64,000 bases of DNA from Streptomyces sp. GESEQ-35. GTDB lineage: Bacteria > Actinomycetota > Actinomycetes > Streptomycetales > Streptomycetaceae. Below the pieces are notes generated by a model. It searched no databases. It was not told the DNA's origin and was given only the letters and a program-made list of their open reading frames with translations. Position 1 is the first letter of the stretch; each line of letters starts with the position of its first letter. Position numbers and translations under genes: made by a program. The stretch covers positions 186,001-250,000 of the forward strand of contig NZ_JAFFSX010000004.1 of assembly GCF_017948485.1 (NCBI RefSeq). The letters run 5' to 3'. This document shows, one piece after another, positions 53,939 through 61,330 of the stretch.

Positions 53939-53961
53939 GGGCCCAGACTAGTCAGGCGTGC

Positions 53962-55077
53962 TCACAGCCAGCCGTTGCGCTTCAGGGTGCGGTGGATGCC
54001 GAGGCAGATGCCGACAGTGATGGTCAGGACCATCGGGTAGCCGAACTTCCAGCGCAGCTCCGGCATGTAGTCGAAGTTCATGCCGTACACGCCGCACACC
54101 ATCGTCGGTACGGCGATGATGGCCGCCCAGGACGTGATCTTCCGCATGTCCTCGTTCTGCGCGACGGAGGCCTGCGCGAGGTTGGCCTGGAGGATCGAGT
54201 TGAGCAGTTCGTCGAAGCCGACGACCTGTTCCTGCACCCGGGCCAGGTGGTCGGCGACGTCACGGAAGTACTTCTGGATGTCGGGGTCGATCAGCCGCAT
54301 CGGCCGCTCGCTGAGCAGCAGCATGGGACGGAGCAGGGGCGCCACGGCGCGCTTGAACTCCAGCACCTCACGCTTGAGTTGGTAGATCCGGCCGGCGTCC
54401 GTGCCGCGCGGGGTGCCCTTGCGCCCCAGCGAGAACACCTCGGTCTCGACCTCGTCGATGTCGTCCTGCACCGCGTCGGCGACCGCGACGTACCCGTCGA
54501 CGACATGGTCGGCGATCGCGTGCAGCACCGCCGAGGGACCCTTGGCGAGCAGCTCGGGGTCGTCCTGAAGCCGGTGCCTGAGCGCCCGCAGCGAGCCCTG
54601 TCCGCCGTGCCGGACGGTGATGAAGAAGTCCCGTCCGGTGAAGCACATGACTTCGCCGGTCTCGACGATCTCGCTGCTGGCGGTGAGTTCGTCGTGCTCG
54701 ATGTAGTGGATGGTCTTGAAGACCGTGAACAGGGAGTCGTCGTAGCGCTCCAGCTTGGGCCGCTGGTGGGCCTGGACGGCGTCCTCGACGGCCAGCGGGT
54801 GCAGCCCGAACTCACCTGCGATACCGGAGAACTCGGCCTCGGTGGGCTCGTGCAGCCCGATCCAGACGAAGCCCCCGTCGCGCCGCACCTGGCGCATCGC
54901 CTCGTGCGGCGTCAGCGGCGCCGGGGTCGCGATGCGGGCGCCGTCGCGGTAGATGGCGCAGTCGACCACGGCCGAGGGCGTCGACGGGTCGCGCGTCGTG
55001 TCGTACCCGGCGGTGTCCTTGCGGAGCGACGGACGGGACGGACGGACGGCGGCACGCAGGTCGCGGATCATCGACAT
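53962..55077 (-). CDS. corA: CorA-type magnesium/cobalt transporter
   Basis: 371 residues from the ATG at 55077 (AAGGAG upstream). Large cytoplasmic N-terminal domain, long helix (residues about 240-310), then two membrane helices at the C-terminus with the hallmark loop YGMN between them (VCGVYGMNFDYMPELRW). The protein ends in a basic tail (RTLKRNGWL). It forms a pentameric Mg2+ channel. Position matches Rv1239c in mycobacteria. Confidence 0.94.
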   Translation of the reverse strand: MSMIRDLRAAVRPSRPSLRKDTAGYDTTRDPSTPSAVVDCAIYRDGARIATPAPLTPHEAMRQVRRDGGFVWIGLHEPTEAEFSGIAGEFGLHPLAVEDAVQAHQRPKLERYDDSLFTVFKTIHYIEHDELTASSEIVETGEVMCFTGRDFFITVRHGGQGSLRALRHRLQDDPELLAKGPSAVLHAIADHVVDGYVAVADAVQDDIDEVETEVFSLGRKGTPRGTDAGRIYQLKREVLEFKRAVAPLLRPMLLLSERPMRLIDPDIQKYFRDVADHLARVQEQVVGFDELLNSILQANLAQASVAQNEDMRKITSWAAIIAVPTMVCGVYGMNFDYMPELRWKFGYPMVLTITVGICLGIHRTLKRNGWL

Positions 55078-55544
55078 GGCAGGCTCCTTCGCGGGCAGGC
55101 AGCGAAAGCCTCCGGGGAGGGGCGGAACCACCCGGAATGAGGACGTCCTGACTGCGGATGTTTGGCACGTCCACAAAGCGGGGAGCACCGCACCATCGCG
55201 GTGGTGAGCTTCGCTGCTGATTCAGCTACTGCTGCGGGACAGACAGATCAGGCAATACGAAACGAAGGCTCTTCCGCGGTGAAAAGCGTGCGAGAGGTGG
55301 CGGCCGGCTAGAGAAGCAGAGCGGCTACGTCAGCGGCGGGAAGAGCGGGTGCTACTGCACGGTCGACTTCGATCCATTGCAGCCCCACCTCCTCCGGCCG
55401 GTCCCCCGTAGGGGAGTTTCGTCGGTGTCGGGACTTGACTGCGACGCTGCTGCGTGCTGCCCCGAACCACCGGGCAAGAGTAACAGCCGACTGAAGTGTC
55501 AAGGCGCTGCTTTGCCCGGTACTGACGAGTTCTATGCTCACCGC
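55078..55544. other. Divergent intergenic region between corA and the SUFU gene
   Basis: About 467 bases with promoters for both genes presumably inside. The stretch 55205-55300 is lower in G+C. I see no Mg-sensing riboswitch-like structure that I could defend, no repeat of the families described, and no convincing small gene. Confidence 0.45.
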
Positions 55545-56129
55545 ATGGTTGATGTTCTTGCTCTGGTAGAGGCCCGGTTGCGCACCGCACTGGGCGAACC
55601 GGACGCCCGCGCCGCGGTCACCTTCCTCGGTACCGACCGCATCGAGGTGCTCCGTTTCCAGCAGGGCGACATCGTCCGCTACGCCACGCTCGGCATGTCC
55701 GCGCACCCCATGGCGGACCCCACCGCGGTTCTCGCCGACCCGGTCGAGGGCCCCCGCGCCGAGCTGGTGCTCTCCGTACGATCCGGGCTCGCCGACACCG
55801 ACAAGGCGCTCCGCCCGCTCGCTGTACTCGCCGCGTCTCCGCAGGTGGAGGGGTTGGTCGTGGCCACCGGCGCATCCCTGGACGTCGGCGATCCCCTCTG
55901 GCCCGGCGCCCCCTTCACCTCGGTCCTGGTCGCCGAGCCGGGTGGCCTGGTCGAGGACCTGGACCTGGACGAGCCCCTCGACCCCGTACGGTTCCTGCCG
56001 CTGCTCCCCATGACCCCGAACGAGGCGGCCTGGAAGCGCGTGCACGGCGCCCAGGCCCTTCAGGAGCGCTGGCTGACGAACGGAACGGACCTGCGGGATC
56101 CGTCCCGCAGGTCCGTTCCGCTGGACTGA
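55545..56129 (+). CDS. Suppressor-of-fused (SUFU) domain protein
   Basis: 194 residues from the ATG at 55545. The SUFU fold is indicated by the early FQQGDIVRYATLGMS, the middle RAELVLSVRSGL and late PFTSVLVAEPGGL and LLPMTPNEAAWKRVHG. Animal SUFU represses Hedgehog signalling, but bacterial members are often immunity proteins of polymorphic toxins or of unknown role. No toxin gene is next to it. The last 16 or so codons coincide with a perfect 18-bp hairpin. Confidence 0.82.
   Translation: MVDVLALVEARLRTALGEPDARAAVTFLGTDRIEVLRFQQGDIVRYATLGMSAHPMADPTAVLADPVEGPRAELVLSVRSGLADTDKALRPLAVLAASPQVEGLVVATGASLDVGDPLWPGAPFTSVLVAEPGGLVEDLDLDEPLDPVRFLPLLPMTPNEAAWKRVHGAQALQERWLTNGTDLRDPSRRSVPLD
56081..56120. 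terminator. Terminator hairpin inside the SUFU coding end
   Basis: CGGAACGGACCTGCGGGA (56081-56098) pairs perfectly with 56103-56120 across a TCCG loop. The stop codon of the SUFU gene is at 56127-56129, after the hairpin. It is 52 bases from the end of the convergent MFS gene and probably serves both. Confidence 0.82.
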
Positions 56130-56171
56130 CCGGCCGAGTGACCGAACTCACCAACCGGTGGCCGGAACCGG

Positions 56172-57395
56172 TCAGTTGGCGAACACCGTGACGCTGTCCT
56201 CCGTGGCGTGCCTCGGCTCCGGCTCCTCGGCCTCGTGTGCGAGGGCCTTCCGTCGTACGACGACCACCGCGGCGCCCAGGACGGCCGTGACCGCCGCCAC
56301 CACGAACGGGATGTGGATGTTGCTCCACTCCTCGATCTTCGGCGCGAAGAACGGTGCGGCCGCGGCCGCGAACCAGCGCACGAAGTTGTAGCCCGCGCTG
56401 GCGACGGGGCGCGGGGCGTCCGAGACGCCCAGCGCCAGCTCTGTGTACACGGTGTTGTTCACGCCGATGAAGGCGCCGGACAGGATCGTGCAGACGACGG
56501 CCGTCGTGTGGCTCCCGTAGCCGAGGACCAGTACGTCGACGGCGAGCAGCACCAGGGAGCCGCCGAGCACCTTCAGCGAACCGAACCGCTCCTGGAGCCG
56601 CGGCGCCACGAGCACCGAGAAGACGGCGAGCAGCACGCCCCAGGCGAAGAACACGGCACCCGACTTGTACGGGGTCATGTCCAGCACGAAGGGCGTGAAG
56701 GCCAGGACCGTGAAGAACGTGTAGTTGTAGAAGAAGGACGAGACCGCCGCGGAGGCCAGTCCGCCGTGGGAGAGCGCCTTGATCGGGTCGAGCAGTGAGG
56801 TCTTCTGCGCCGGCCTCGGCTGCTCCTTGAGGAACGCCGTGATGCAGAGGAAGCCCACCGCCATCAGGGCTGCGGTGCCGAAGAACGGGTAGCGCCAGTC
56901 GGCGTCCCCGAGCAGCGCTCCCAGCAGGGGCCCGCACGCCATGCCGAGGCCCAGGGCGGACTCGTACAGCAGGATCGCCGCCGCGCTGCCTCCGGCCGCC
57001 GCGCCGACGATGACCGCGAGGGCGGTGGAGACGAAGAGCGCGTTGCCGAGGCCCCAGCCGGCCCGGAACCCGACGAGTTCGGCGACCGAGTTCGAGGTGC
57101 CCGCGAGGGCCGCGAAGACCACGACGAACGCGAGGCCGAGCAGCAGGGTCTTACGGCCGCCGATACGGCTGGAGACGAAGCCGGTGATCAGCATCGCCAC
57201 GGCGGTGATCAGGAAGTACGAGGTGAAGAGCAGAGAGACCTGGCTGGCCGTGGCGTCCAGGCCCTGAGCGATCGACGGCAGGATCGGGTCGACGAGCCCG
57301 ATGCCCATGAATGCGACGACGGACGCGCCGGCGGTCGCCCAGACTGCCCTCGGCTGCCGCAGGATGCCGCCGGCTCCCGCGTCGAATGGGTCCAT
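56172..57395 (-). CDS. Major facilitator superfamily exporter, 12 helices
   Basis: 407 residues from the ATG at 57395 (GGGGAGTGAGG upstream). Twelve hydrophobic segments; MFS motif A in loop 2-3 (GFVSSRIGGRKTLLLG) and a DHA1-type pattern in helix 5. Likely drug or metabolite/proton antiporter. Its upstream region contains a MarR-like palindrome (57444-57456), so it may be drug-induced; no MarR gene is adjacent. Confidence 0.87.
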   Translation of the reverse strand: MDPFDAGAGGILRQPRAVWATAGASVVAFMGIGLVDPILPSIAQGLDATASQVSLLFTSYFLITAVAMLITGFVSSRIGGRKTLLLGLAFVVVFAALAGTSNSVAELVGFRAGWGLGNALFVSTALAVIVGAAAGGSAAAILLYESALGLGMACGPLLGALLGDADWRYPFFGTAALMAVGFLCITAFLKEQPRPAQKTSLLDPIKALSHGGLASAAVSSFFYNYTFFTVLAFTPFVLDMTPYKSGAVFFAWGVLLAVFSVLVAPRLQERFGSLKVLGGSLVLLAVDVLVLGYGSHTTAVVCTILSGAFIGVNNTVYTELALGVSDAPRPVASAGYNFVRWFAAAAAPFFAPKIEEWSNIHIPFVVAAVTAVLGAAVVVVRRKALAHEAEEPEPRHATEDSVTVFAN

Positions 57396-57443
57396 GGTTC
57401 CCTCACTCCCCACAGAAGATGGTTGGTATATGCACATAGTAAG

Positions 57444-57456
57444 TTAGCTCGGCTAA
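57444..57456. promoter_or_regulatory. Palindromic operator candidate upstream of the MFS gene
   Basis: TTAGCTCGGCTAA, a perfect 5+3+5 inverted repeat, set in an unusually A/T-rich stretch (57421-57470) together with TATATGCACATA. It resembles MarR- or TetR-type operators. It is about 50 bases before the MFS start, where a repressor would block transcription. Regulator unknown. Confidence 0.6.
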
Positions 57457-57554
57457 TTAATGCAAGCTACATCTACATCTGCCTGGTCAGGCGTTCCGTC
57501 CGGACGGGTGATCGTCCTTGACGTGACGGAGCAGGGGTAGGACCGTGGGGCCCT

Positions 57555-58196
57555 ATGAGGGGCGAACCCAGTTGCCCGAAGTGTGGTGGCCGGGTCAGGG
57601 CTCCCGGACTCTTCGCCGATTCCTGGCAGTGTGATGTGCACGGCACCGTGCATCCGCTGCAGCCCGTGATCCCGCCCAGCGTCGAGGCCCTCAGCGTCGT
57701 GGTGCATCGCACGCAGGTACCGGTGTGGATGCCCTGGCCGCTTCCGGTCGGCTGGCTGTTCACCGGCGTGGCCTGCGCGGGCGACGACCGCAGCGGGGGT
57801 CGTGCGACGGCCGTGGCGTGCTCGGGGCCGGGGCCGCTGGGCGGTGTGGGGGAGTTGATCCTGGTCGCCGAGGAGCTCGGCGTGGGGCTCGGGGCGCGGT
57901 ACGCGGGTGTCGACGGGCCGGACCCGGGGCCGTACATGAACGTCGAGAAGCCGCCACAGGCCAAGGTGCTGGCGGCGGGGCGGCCGACGCCGTTGTGGCA
58001 TGTCGCCGACTCGCCCGATGACCGTGCGGTGTTCGCCGGTGAGGCGCGGGGGCTGTGGCTGTGGGCGGTTGTGTGGCCCGAGCAGTCGGGGCTGCTGATG
58101 TATGACGAGCTGGTGCTCACGGATTTGCGGGATGCGGGGGCCGAGCTGGATCTGGTTCCCTGCGGGGCGTTGTCGCCGCGCTTGCTTGAGCCGTAG
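57555..58196 (+). CDS. Conserved hypothetical protein with N-terminal zinc ribbon
   Basis: 213 residues. Start MRGEPSCPKCGGRVRAPG with a Cys-x2-Cys pair, then WQCDVHG providing Cys and His: a one-knuckle zinc ribbon at the N-terminus. The rest is an Ala/Gly/Val-rich domain with Trp pairs (WMPWPLPVGW, LWLWAVVWPEQ). No membrane helices of real length. Function unknown. It starts 160 bases from the divergent MFS gene and precedes the PHP gene on the same strand, with a repeat between. Confidence 0.72.
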   Translation: MRGEPSCPKCGGRVRAPGLFADSWQCDVHGTVHPLQPVIPPSVEALSVVVHRTQVPVWMPWPLPVGWLFTGVACAGDDRSGGRATAVACSGPGPLGGVGELILVAEELGVGLGARYAGVDGPDPGPYMNVEKPPQAKVLAAGRPTPLWHVADSPDDRAVFAGEARGLWLWAVVWPEQSGLLMYDELVLTDLRDAGAELDLVPCGALSPRLLEP

Positions 58197-58219
58197 GGGT
58201 GGGGTGGCTGGGGTGCGTC

Positions 58220-58297
58220 GGTGGCTGCGGGCTCGTCGTGGCTGATCGCGCCCACGCGGCGGAGCCGCATATCGGACACAGTCCCGCGCCCCTGGGT
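58220..58297. repeat. Intergenic repeat family A, copy 4 (inverted, longer variant)
   Basis: GTGGCTGCGGGCTCGTCGTG, GCTGATCGCGCCCACGCGGC, GGAGCCGCATATCGGACACA and GTCCCGCGCCCCTGGG. It matches the other copies at both ends but replaces CAGTTC with a longer CCACGCGGCGG..GCCGCATATCGG block shared only with copy 5. It lies between tandem, not convergent, genes. Confidence 0.7.
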
Positions 58298-58360
58298 GGG
58301 CTGGGCAGCCGTTAGTCTTGGGTGTCCCCTTCCGTACCGTCACCCGCTGGAGTTCGCGTC

Positions 58361-59218
58361 GTGCGAATAGATCTGCACACCCACTCCACCGCCTCAGACG
58401 GTACGGATTCGCCCGCTGAGCTGGTGCGGAATGCTGCCGCTGCTGGGCTGGACGTCGTTGCGCTGACCGATCATGACACCACCCGCGGGTACGGCGAGGC
58501 GATTGCCGCGCTGCCGGAGGGGCTGACGCTCGTTACCGGGGCCGAGCTGTCGTGTCGTATCGACGGGGTCAGCATGCACATGCTGGCCTACCTGTTCGAT
58601 GCCGAGGAGCCGGCGCTGCTTGCCGAGCGTGAGTTGGTGCGGGACGACCGGGTGCCGCGGGCCAAGGGGATGATCGCCAAGCTGAACGAGCTGGGTGTGC
58701 CGGTGACCTGGGAGCTGGTCAAGCGGATCGCCGGAGACGGGTCCGTCGGGCGGCCGCATGTCGCCTCCGCGCTGGTGGAGCTCGGCCTCGTACCGACCGT
58801 GGGGGACGCCTTCACGGAGGACTGGCTGGCCGACGGCGGGCGGGCGTTCGTCGAGAAGCACGAGACCGACCCCTTCGAGGCGATCCGGCTGATCAAGGCC
58901 GCGGGCGGGGTCGCGGTGTTCGCGCACCCGGCCGCCAGCAAGCGGGGGCGCACGGTGCCGGAGTCCGCGATCGCCGAGATGGCGGCCGTGGGCCTCGACG
59001 GCATCGAGGTCGACCACATGGACCACGACCCGGAGGCGCGCGAGCGGCTGCGGGGCCTGGGGAAGGAGCTGGGTCTGCTGACGACCGGCTCCAGCGACTA
59101 CCACGGCAGCCGGAAGACCGTACTGCTCGGCGAGTACACCACGGACCCCGAGGTGTACGGGGAGATCACGCGTCGGGCGACGGGGGCGTTTCCCGTGCCG
59201 GGGACCGGCGGAGTCTGA
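58361..59218 (+). CDS. PHP-domain metallo-phosphoesterase (RNase AM / 5'-3' exonuclease type)
   Basis: 285 residues from the GTG at 58361 (CTGGAG upstream); a longer start at 58322 precedes the conserved VRIDLHTHS start and is rejected. PHP metal-binding motifs in order: DLHTHST, ALTDHDT, FAHPAA, SSDYHG. This matches single-domain PHP proteins such as RNase AM/TrpH (YciV), which removes nucleotides from RNA or cuts pAp. Substrate here not proven. Confidence 0.87.
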   Translation: MRIDLHTHSTASDGTDSPAELVRNAAAAGLDVVALTDHDTTRGYGEAIAALPEGLTLVTGAELSCRIDGVSMHMLAYLFDAEEPALLAERELVRDDRVPRAKGMIAKLNELGVPVTWELVKRIAGDGSVGRPHVASALVELGLVPTVGDAFTEDWLADGGRAFVEKHETDPFEAIRLIKAAGGVAVFAHPAASKRGRTVPESAIAEMAAVGLDGIEVDHMDHDPEARERLRGLGKELGLLTTGSSDYHGSRKTVLLGEYTTDPEVYGEITRRATGAFPVPGTGGV

Positions 59219-59267
59219 GACTCGACCCCGCTGACACGTCCCTCTCTTCCGCAAGCAAGGCTCACCC

Positions 59268-59873
59268 ATGTTCGACGTCGCCGTCTTCGGCTCTCTCTTC
59301 CTCACCCTTTTTGTCATCATGGATCCCCCTGGGATCACCCCGATCTTCCTGGCGCTGACCTCGGGCCGCCCCGCCAAGGTGCAGAAGCGGATGGCCTTCC
59401 AGGCCGTCTGTGTCGCCGGCGGTGTGATCACCGTGTTCGGGCTGCTGGGGCATCAGATCCTCGACTACCTGCACGTCTCCGTCCCCGCGCTGATGATCGC
59501 GGGCGGGCTGCTTCTTCTGCTGATCGCGCTCGACCTGCTCACCGGCAAGACGGACGAGCCGAAGCAGACCAAGGACGTGAACGTCGCGCTCGTACCGCTG
59601 GGCATGCCGTTGCTCGCCGGGCCCGGCGCGATCGTCTCCGTCATCCTCGCGGTGCAGAAGGCCGACGGTGTTGCCGCTCAGGTGTCGGTGTGGGCGGCGA
59701 TCGTGGCCATCCATGTCGTGCTGTGGCTGGTGATGCGGTACTCGCTGCTGATCATCCGGGTCATCAAGGACGGCGGTGTGGTCCTCGTGACGCGGCTTGC
59801 GGGAATGATGCTGTCCGCGATCGCCGTGCAGCAGATCATCAACGGGGTCACGCAGGTGATCCAGGGGAGCTGA
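59268..59873 (+). CDS. MarC-family integral membrane protein
   Basis: 201 residues, usual MarC length, six membrane helices. Conserved stretches: FLTLFVIMDPPGITPIFLAL, QILDYLHVSVPALMIAGGLL, VPLGMPLLAGPGAIVSVI and MMLSAIAVQQIINGV. Despite the name, MarC does not cause multiple antibiotic resistance; function is unknown. It starts 49 bases after the PHP gene and may share its transcript. Confidence 0.9.
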   Translation: MFDVAVFGSLFLTLFVIMDPPGITPIFLALTSGRPAKVQKRMAFQAVCVAGGVITVFGLLGHQILDYLHVSVPALMIAGGLLLLLIALDLLTGKTDEPKQTKDVNVALVPLGMPLLAGPGAIVSVILAVQKADGVAAQVSVWAAIVAIHVVLWLVMRYSLLIIRVIKDGGVVLVTRLAGMMLSAIAVQQIINGVTQVIQGS

Positions 59874-59887
59874 ACCCCGCGCAAGCG

Positions 59888-59927
59888 CAGAGCCCCCGCC
59901 TGGCGTCGATGCCGGGCGGGGGCTCTG
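59888..59927. terminator. Bidirectional terminator after marC
   Basis: CAGAGCCCCCGCC (59888-59900) pairs with GGCGGGGGCTCTG (59915-59927), 14-base loop. It lies between marC and the convergent 50-residue gene. Confidence 0.85.
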
Positions 59928-59952
59928 AAGCTTCTGCGGTGATCCGCGTCTG

Positions 59953-60105
59953 TTACGAGGCCGTGGTGTCGGCCGGACGGATCCACAGCCGCTGACCTAT
60001 GGCCGCGGCCTGCTGAACGATCCGGTTGACGGAGGCGGCGTCCACAACGGTGCTGTCCACGGGCGTGCCGTCGACGTCGTCGAGTCGCATGATTTCGAAG
60101 CGCAT
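59953..60105 (-). CDS. Small peptide gene of unknown function (50 aa)
   Basis: Fifty codons from the ATG at 60105, with GAAGGGAGAAG upstream. The peptide starts MRFEIMRLDDVDGTPVDSTV and goes on VDAASVNRIVQQAAAIGQRL, then WIRPADTTAS. It looks like a real protein: Streptomyces codon bias, a likely beta hairpin then a helix, no membrane segment. I recall near-identical small proteins in other streptomycetes but cannot name a family. It has its own terminator on one side and an A/T-rich divergent promoter region on the other. Confidence 0.78.
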   Translation of the reverse strand: MRFEIMRLDDVDGTPVDSTVVDAASVNRIVQQAAAIGQRLWIRPADTTAS

Positions 60106-60297
60106 GGCTTCTCCCTTCGTCTGGTCATCCTCCTGAGGAGAATTGCTTTACATGCATAGTCAACGAGCTGCGTGTTACAAACATTCCCTACGCTAAGGAA
60201 ATTTTTCGAACGGCTAACTACTGACTGGTATAGGAGTCTTCCGAGACCCATTGGGACCGGTTGTGTTCGCAGCGTGACCGCCGGGACAATGGAGGCG
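60106..60297. promoter_or_regulatory. A/T-rich divergent promoter region
   Basis: About 190 bases, clearly lower in G+C than the rest of the window between 60133 and 60240. It includes TTGACT on the minus strand (60163-60158) and TGGTATAGG on the plus strand near 60222-60230, an extended -10 like box. It separates the 50-residue gene and the NYN-domain gene. Confidence 0.5.
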
Positions 60298-61191
60298 ATG
60301 AACGACGACCTCGCGGCGCTCGGCGCCCGCATCGACCGCACCAACGAGCTGCTCCAGCGCATGCTCGCCGAGGTGGCGAAGACGCCCTCGACGCATGCGA
60401 TCTTCGTCGACGCCGGGTATCTGTACGCGGCCGCGGGCCGGCTCGTCGCCGGGACCGAGGACCGGCGGGCCTTCGACCTCGACGCCGAGGGACTGATCGA
60501 GGCACTCATCGACAAGGCCCGCACGATCTTCGCGGACAGCCGGCTGCTGCGGGTCTACTGGTACGACGGCGCCCGGCGCCGCATCCACACCGCCGAGCAG
60601 CAGTCCATCGCCGAACTCCCGGACGTCAAGGTCCGTCTGGGCAACCTCAACGCCAACAACCAGCAAAAGGGCGTGGATTCGCTGATCCGCTCCGACCTCG
60701 AGTCACTCGCCCGGCACCGCGCGATCAGCGACGCGGCCCTGCTCGGCGGCGACGAGGACCTGGTGTCGGCCGTGGAGGCGGCGCAGGGGTACGGCGCGCG
60801 GGTGCACCTGTGGGGCATCGAGGCACCGGAGGGCCGCAACCAGGCGGAGCCGCTGCTCTGGGAGGTCGACAGCCAGCGCACCTTCGACCTCGACTTCTTC
60901 AAGCCGTACGTCGCCCGGCGCACCGCGACCGCCTACGAGGCCACGGCGACCCGGCCCACCCGCGAGGACGTGCGGTTCGTCGGCGCGCAGATCGCGGCGA
61001 AGTGGCTGGCGGCGCGCGGCCGGGAGGCGCTGGTGGAGCTGCTGCCCGGGCATCCGTATCTGCCCGGGTCGGTGGACCAGGACCTGCTGGTGGAGGCGGA
61101 GGGGCTTCTTCAGTACTCGTTGCGCGGTCAGGCGGATCTGCGGCGGGCGCTGCGGGACGGCTTCTGGGAGCACCTACAGACGCAGTACTGA
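60298..61191 (+). CDS. NYN/PIN-like domain ribonuclease candidate
   Basis: 297 residues from the ATG at 60298, chosen because GGAGG lies five bases upstream; ATGs at 60289 and further upstream are alternatives. A short N-terminal helix (ARIDRTNELLQRMLAEV) is followed by a NYN domain: IFVDAGYLY (first acidic residue), KGVDSLIRSDL, and ISDAALLGGDEDLVSAVEAA, which supply the four Asp expected for metal binding. A C-terminal helical part (WLAARGREALVELLPGHPYL) follows. Probably an RNA-cleaving enzyme; targets unknown. Confidence 0.85.
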   Translation: MNDDLAALGARIDRTNELLQRMLAEVAKTPSTHAIFVDAGYLYAAAGRLVAGTEDRRAFDLDAEGLIEALIDKARTIFADSRLLRVYWYDGARRRIHTAEQQSIAELPDVKVRLGNLNANNQQKGVDSLIRSDLESLARHRAISDAALLGGDEDLVSAVEAAQGYGARVHLWGIEAPEGRNQAEPLLWEVDSQRTFDLDFFKPYVARRTATAYEATATRPTREDVRFVGAQIAAKWLAARGREALVELLPGHPYLPGSVDQDLLVEAEGLLQYSLRGQADLRRALRDGFWEHLQTQY

Positions 61192-61253
61192 ACGCTCCGC
61201 GGGCCGTGTCGATATGCGGCTCCGCCGCGGGGCCGCGAACTGTTGTTGGTCGT

Positions 61254-61330
61254 CTGCGGGTGCGTCGTGGCTGGTCGCGCCCACGCGGCGGTAGCCGCAA
61301 ATCGATAACAGCCCCGCGCCCCTACGGGGC
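61254..61330. repeat. Intergenic repeat family A, copy 5 (inverted, longer variant)
   Basis: TCTGCGGGTGCGTCGTGGCT, GGTCGCGCCCACGCGGCGGT, AGCCGCAAATCGATAACAGC, then CCCGCGCCCCTACGGGGCG. It carries the same extra block as copy 4. A further fragment of that block (TCGATATGCGGCTCCGCCGCG) occurs just before, at 61209-61229, in inverted form. The CTA at 61322-61324 is the stop codon (TAG) of the hydrolase gene, so the repeat again supplies a stop. Confidence 0.72.

Noticed and set aside
55078..55544. A magnesium riboswitch upstream of corA
   Set aside because: No structure matching M-box or mgtA leaders could be seen.
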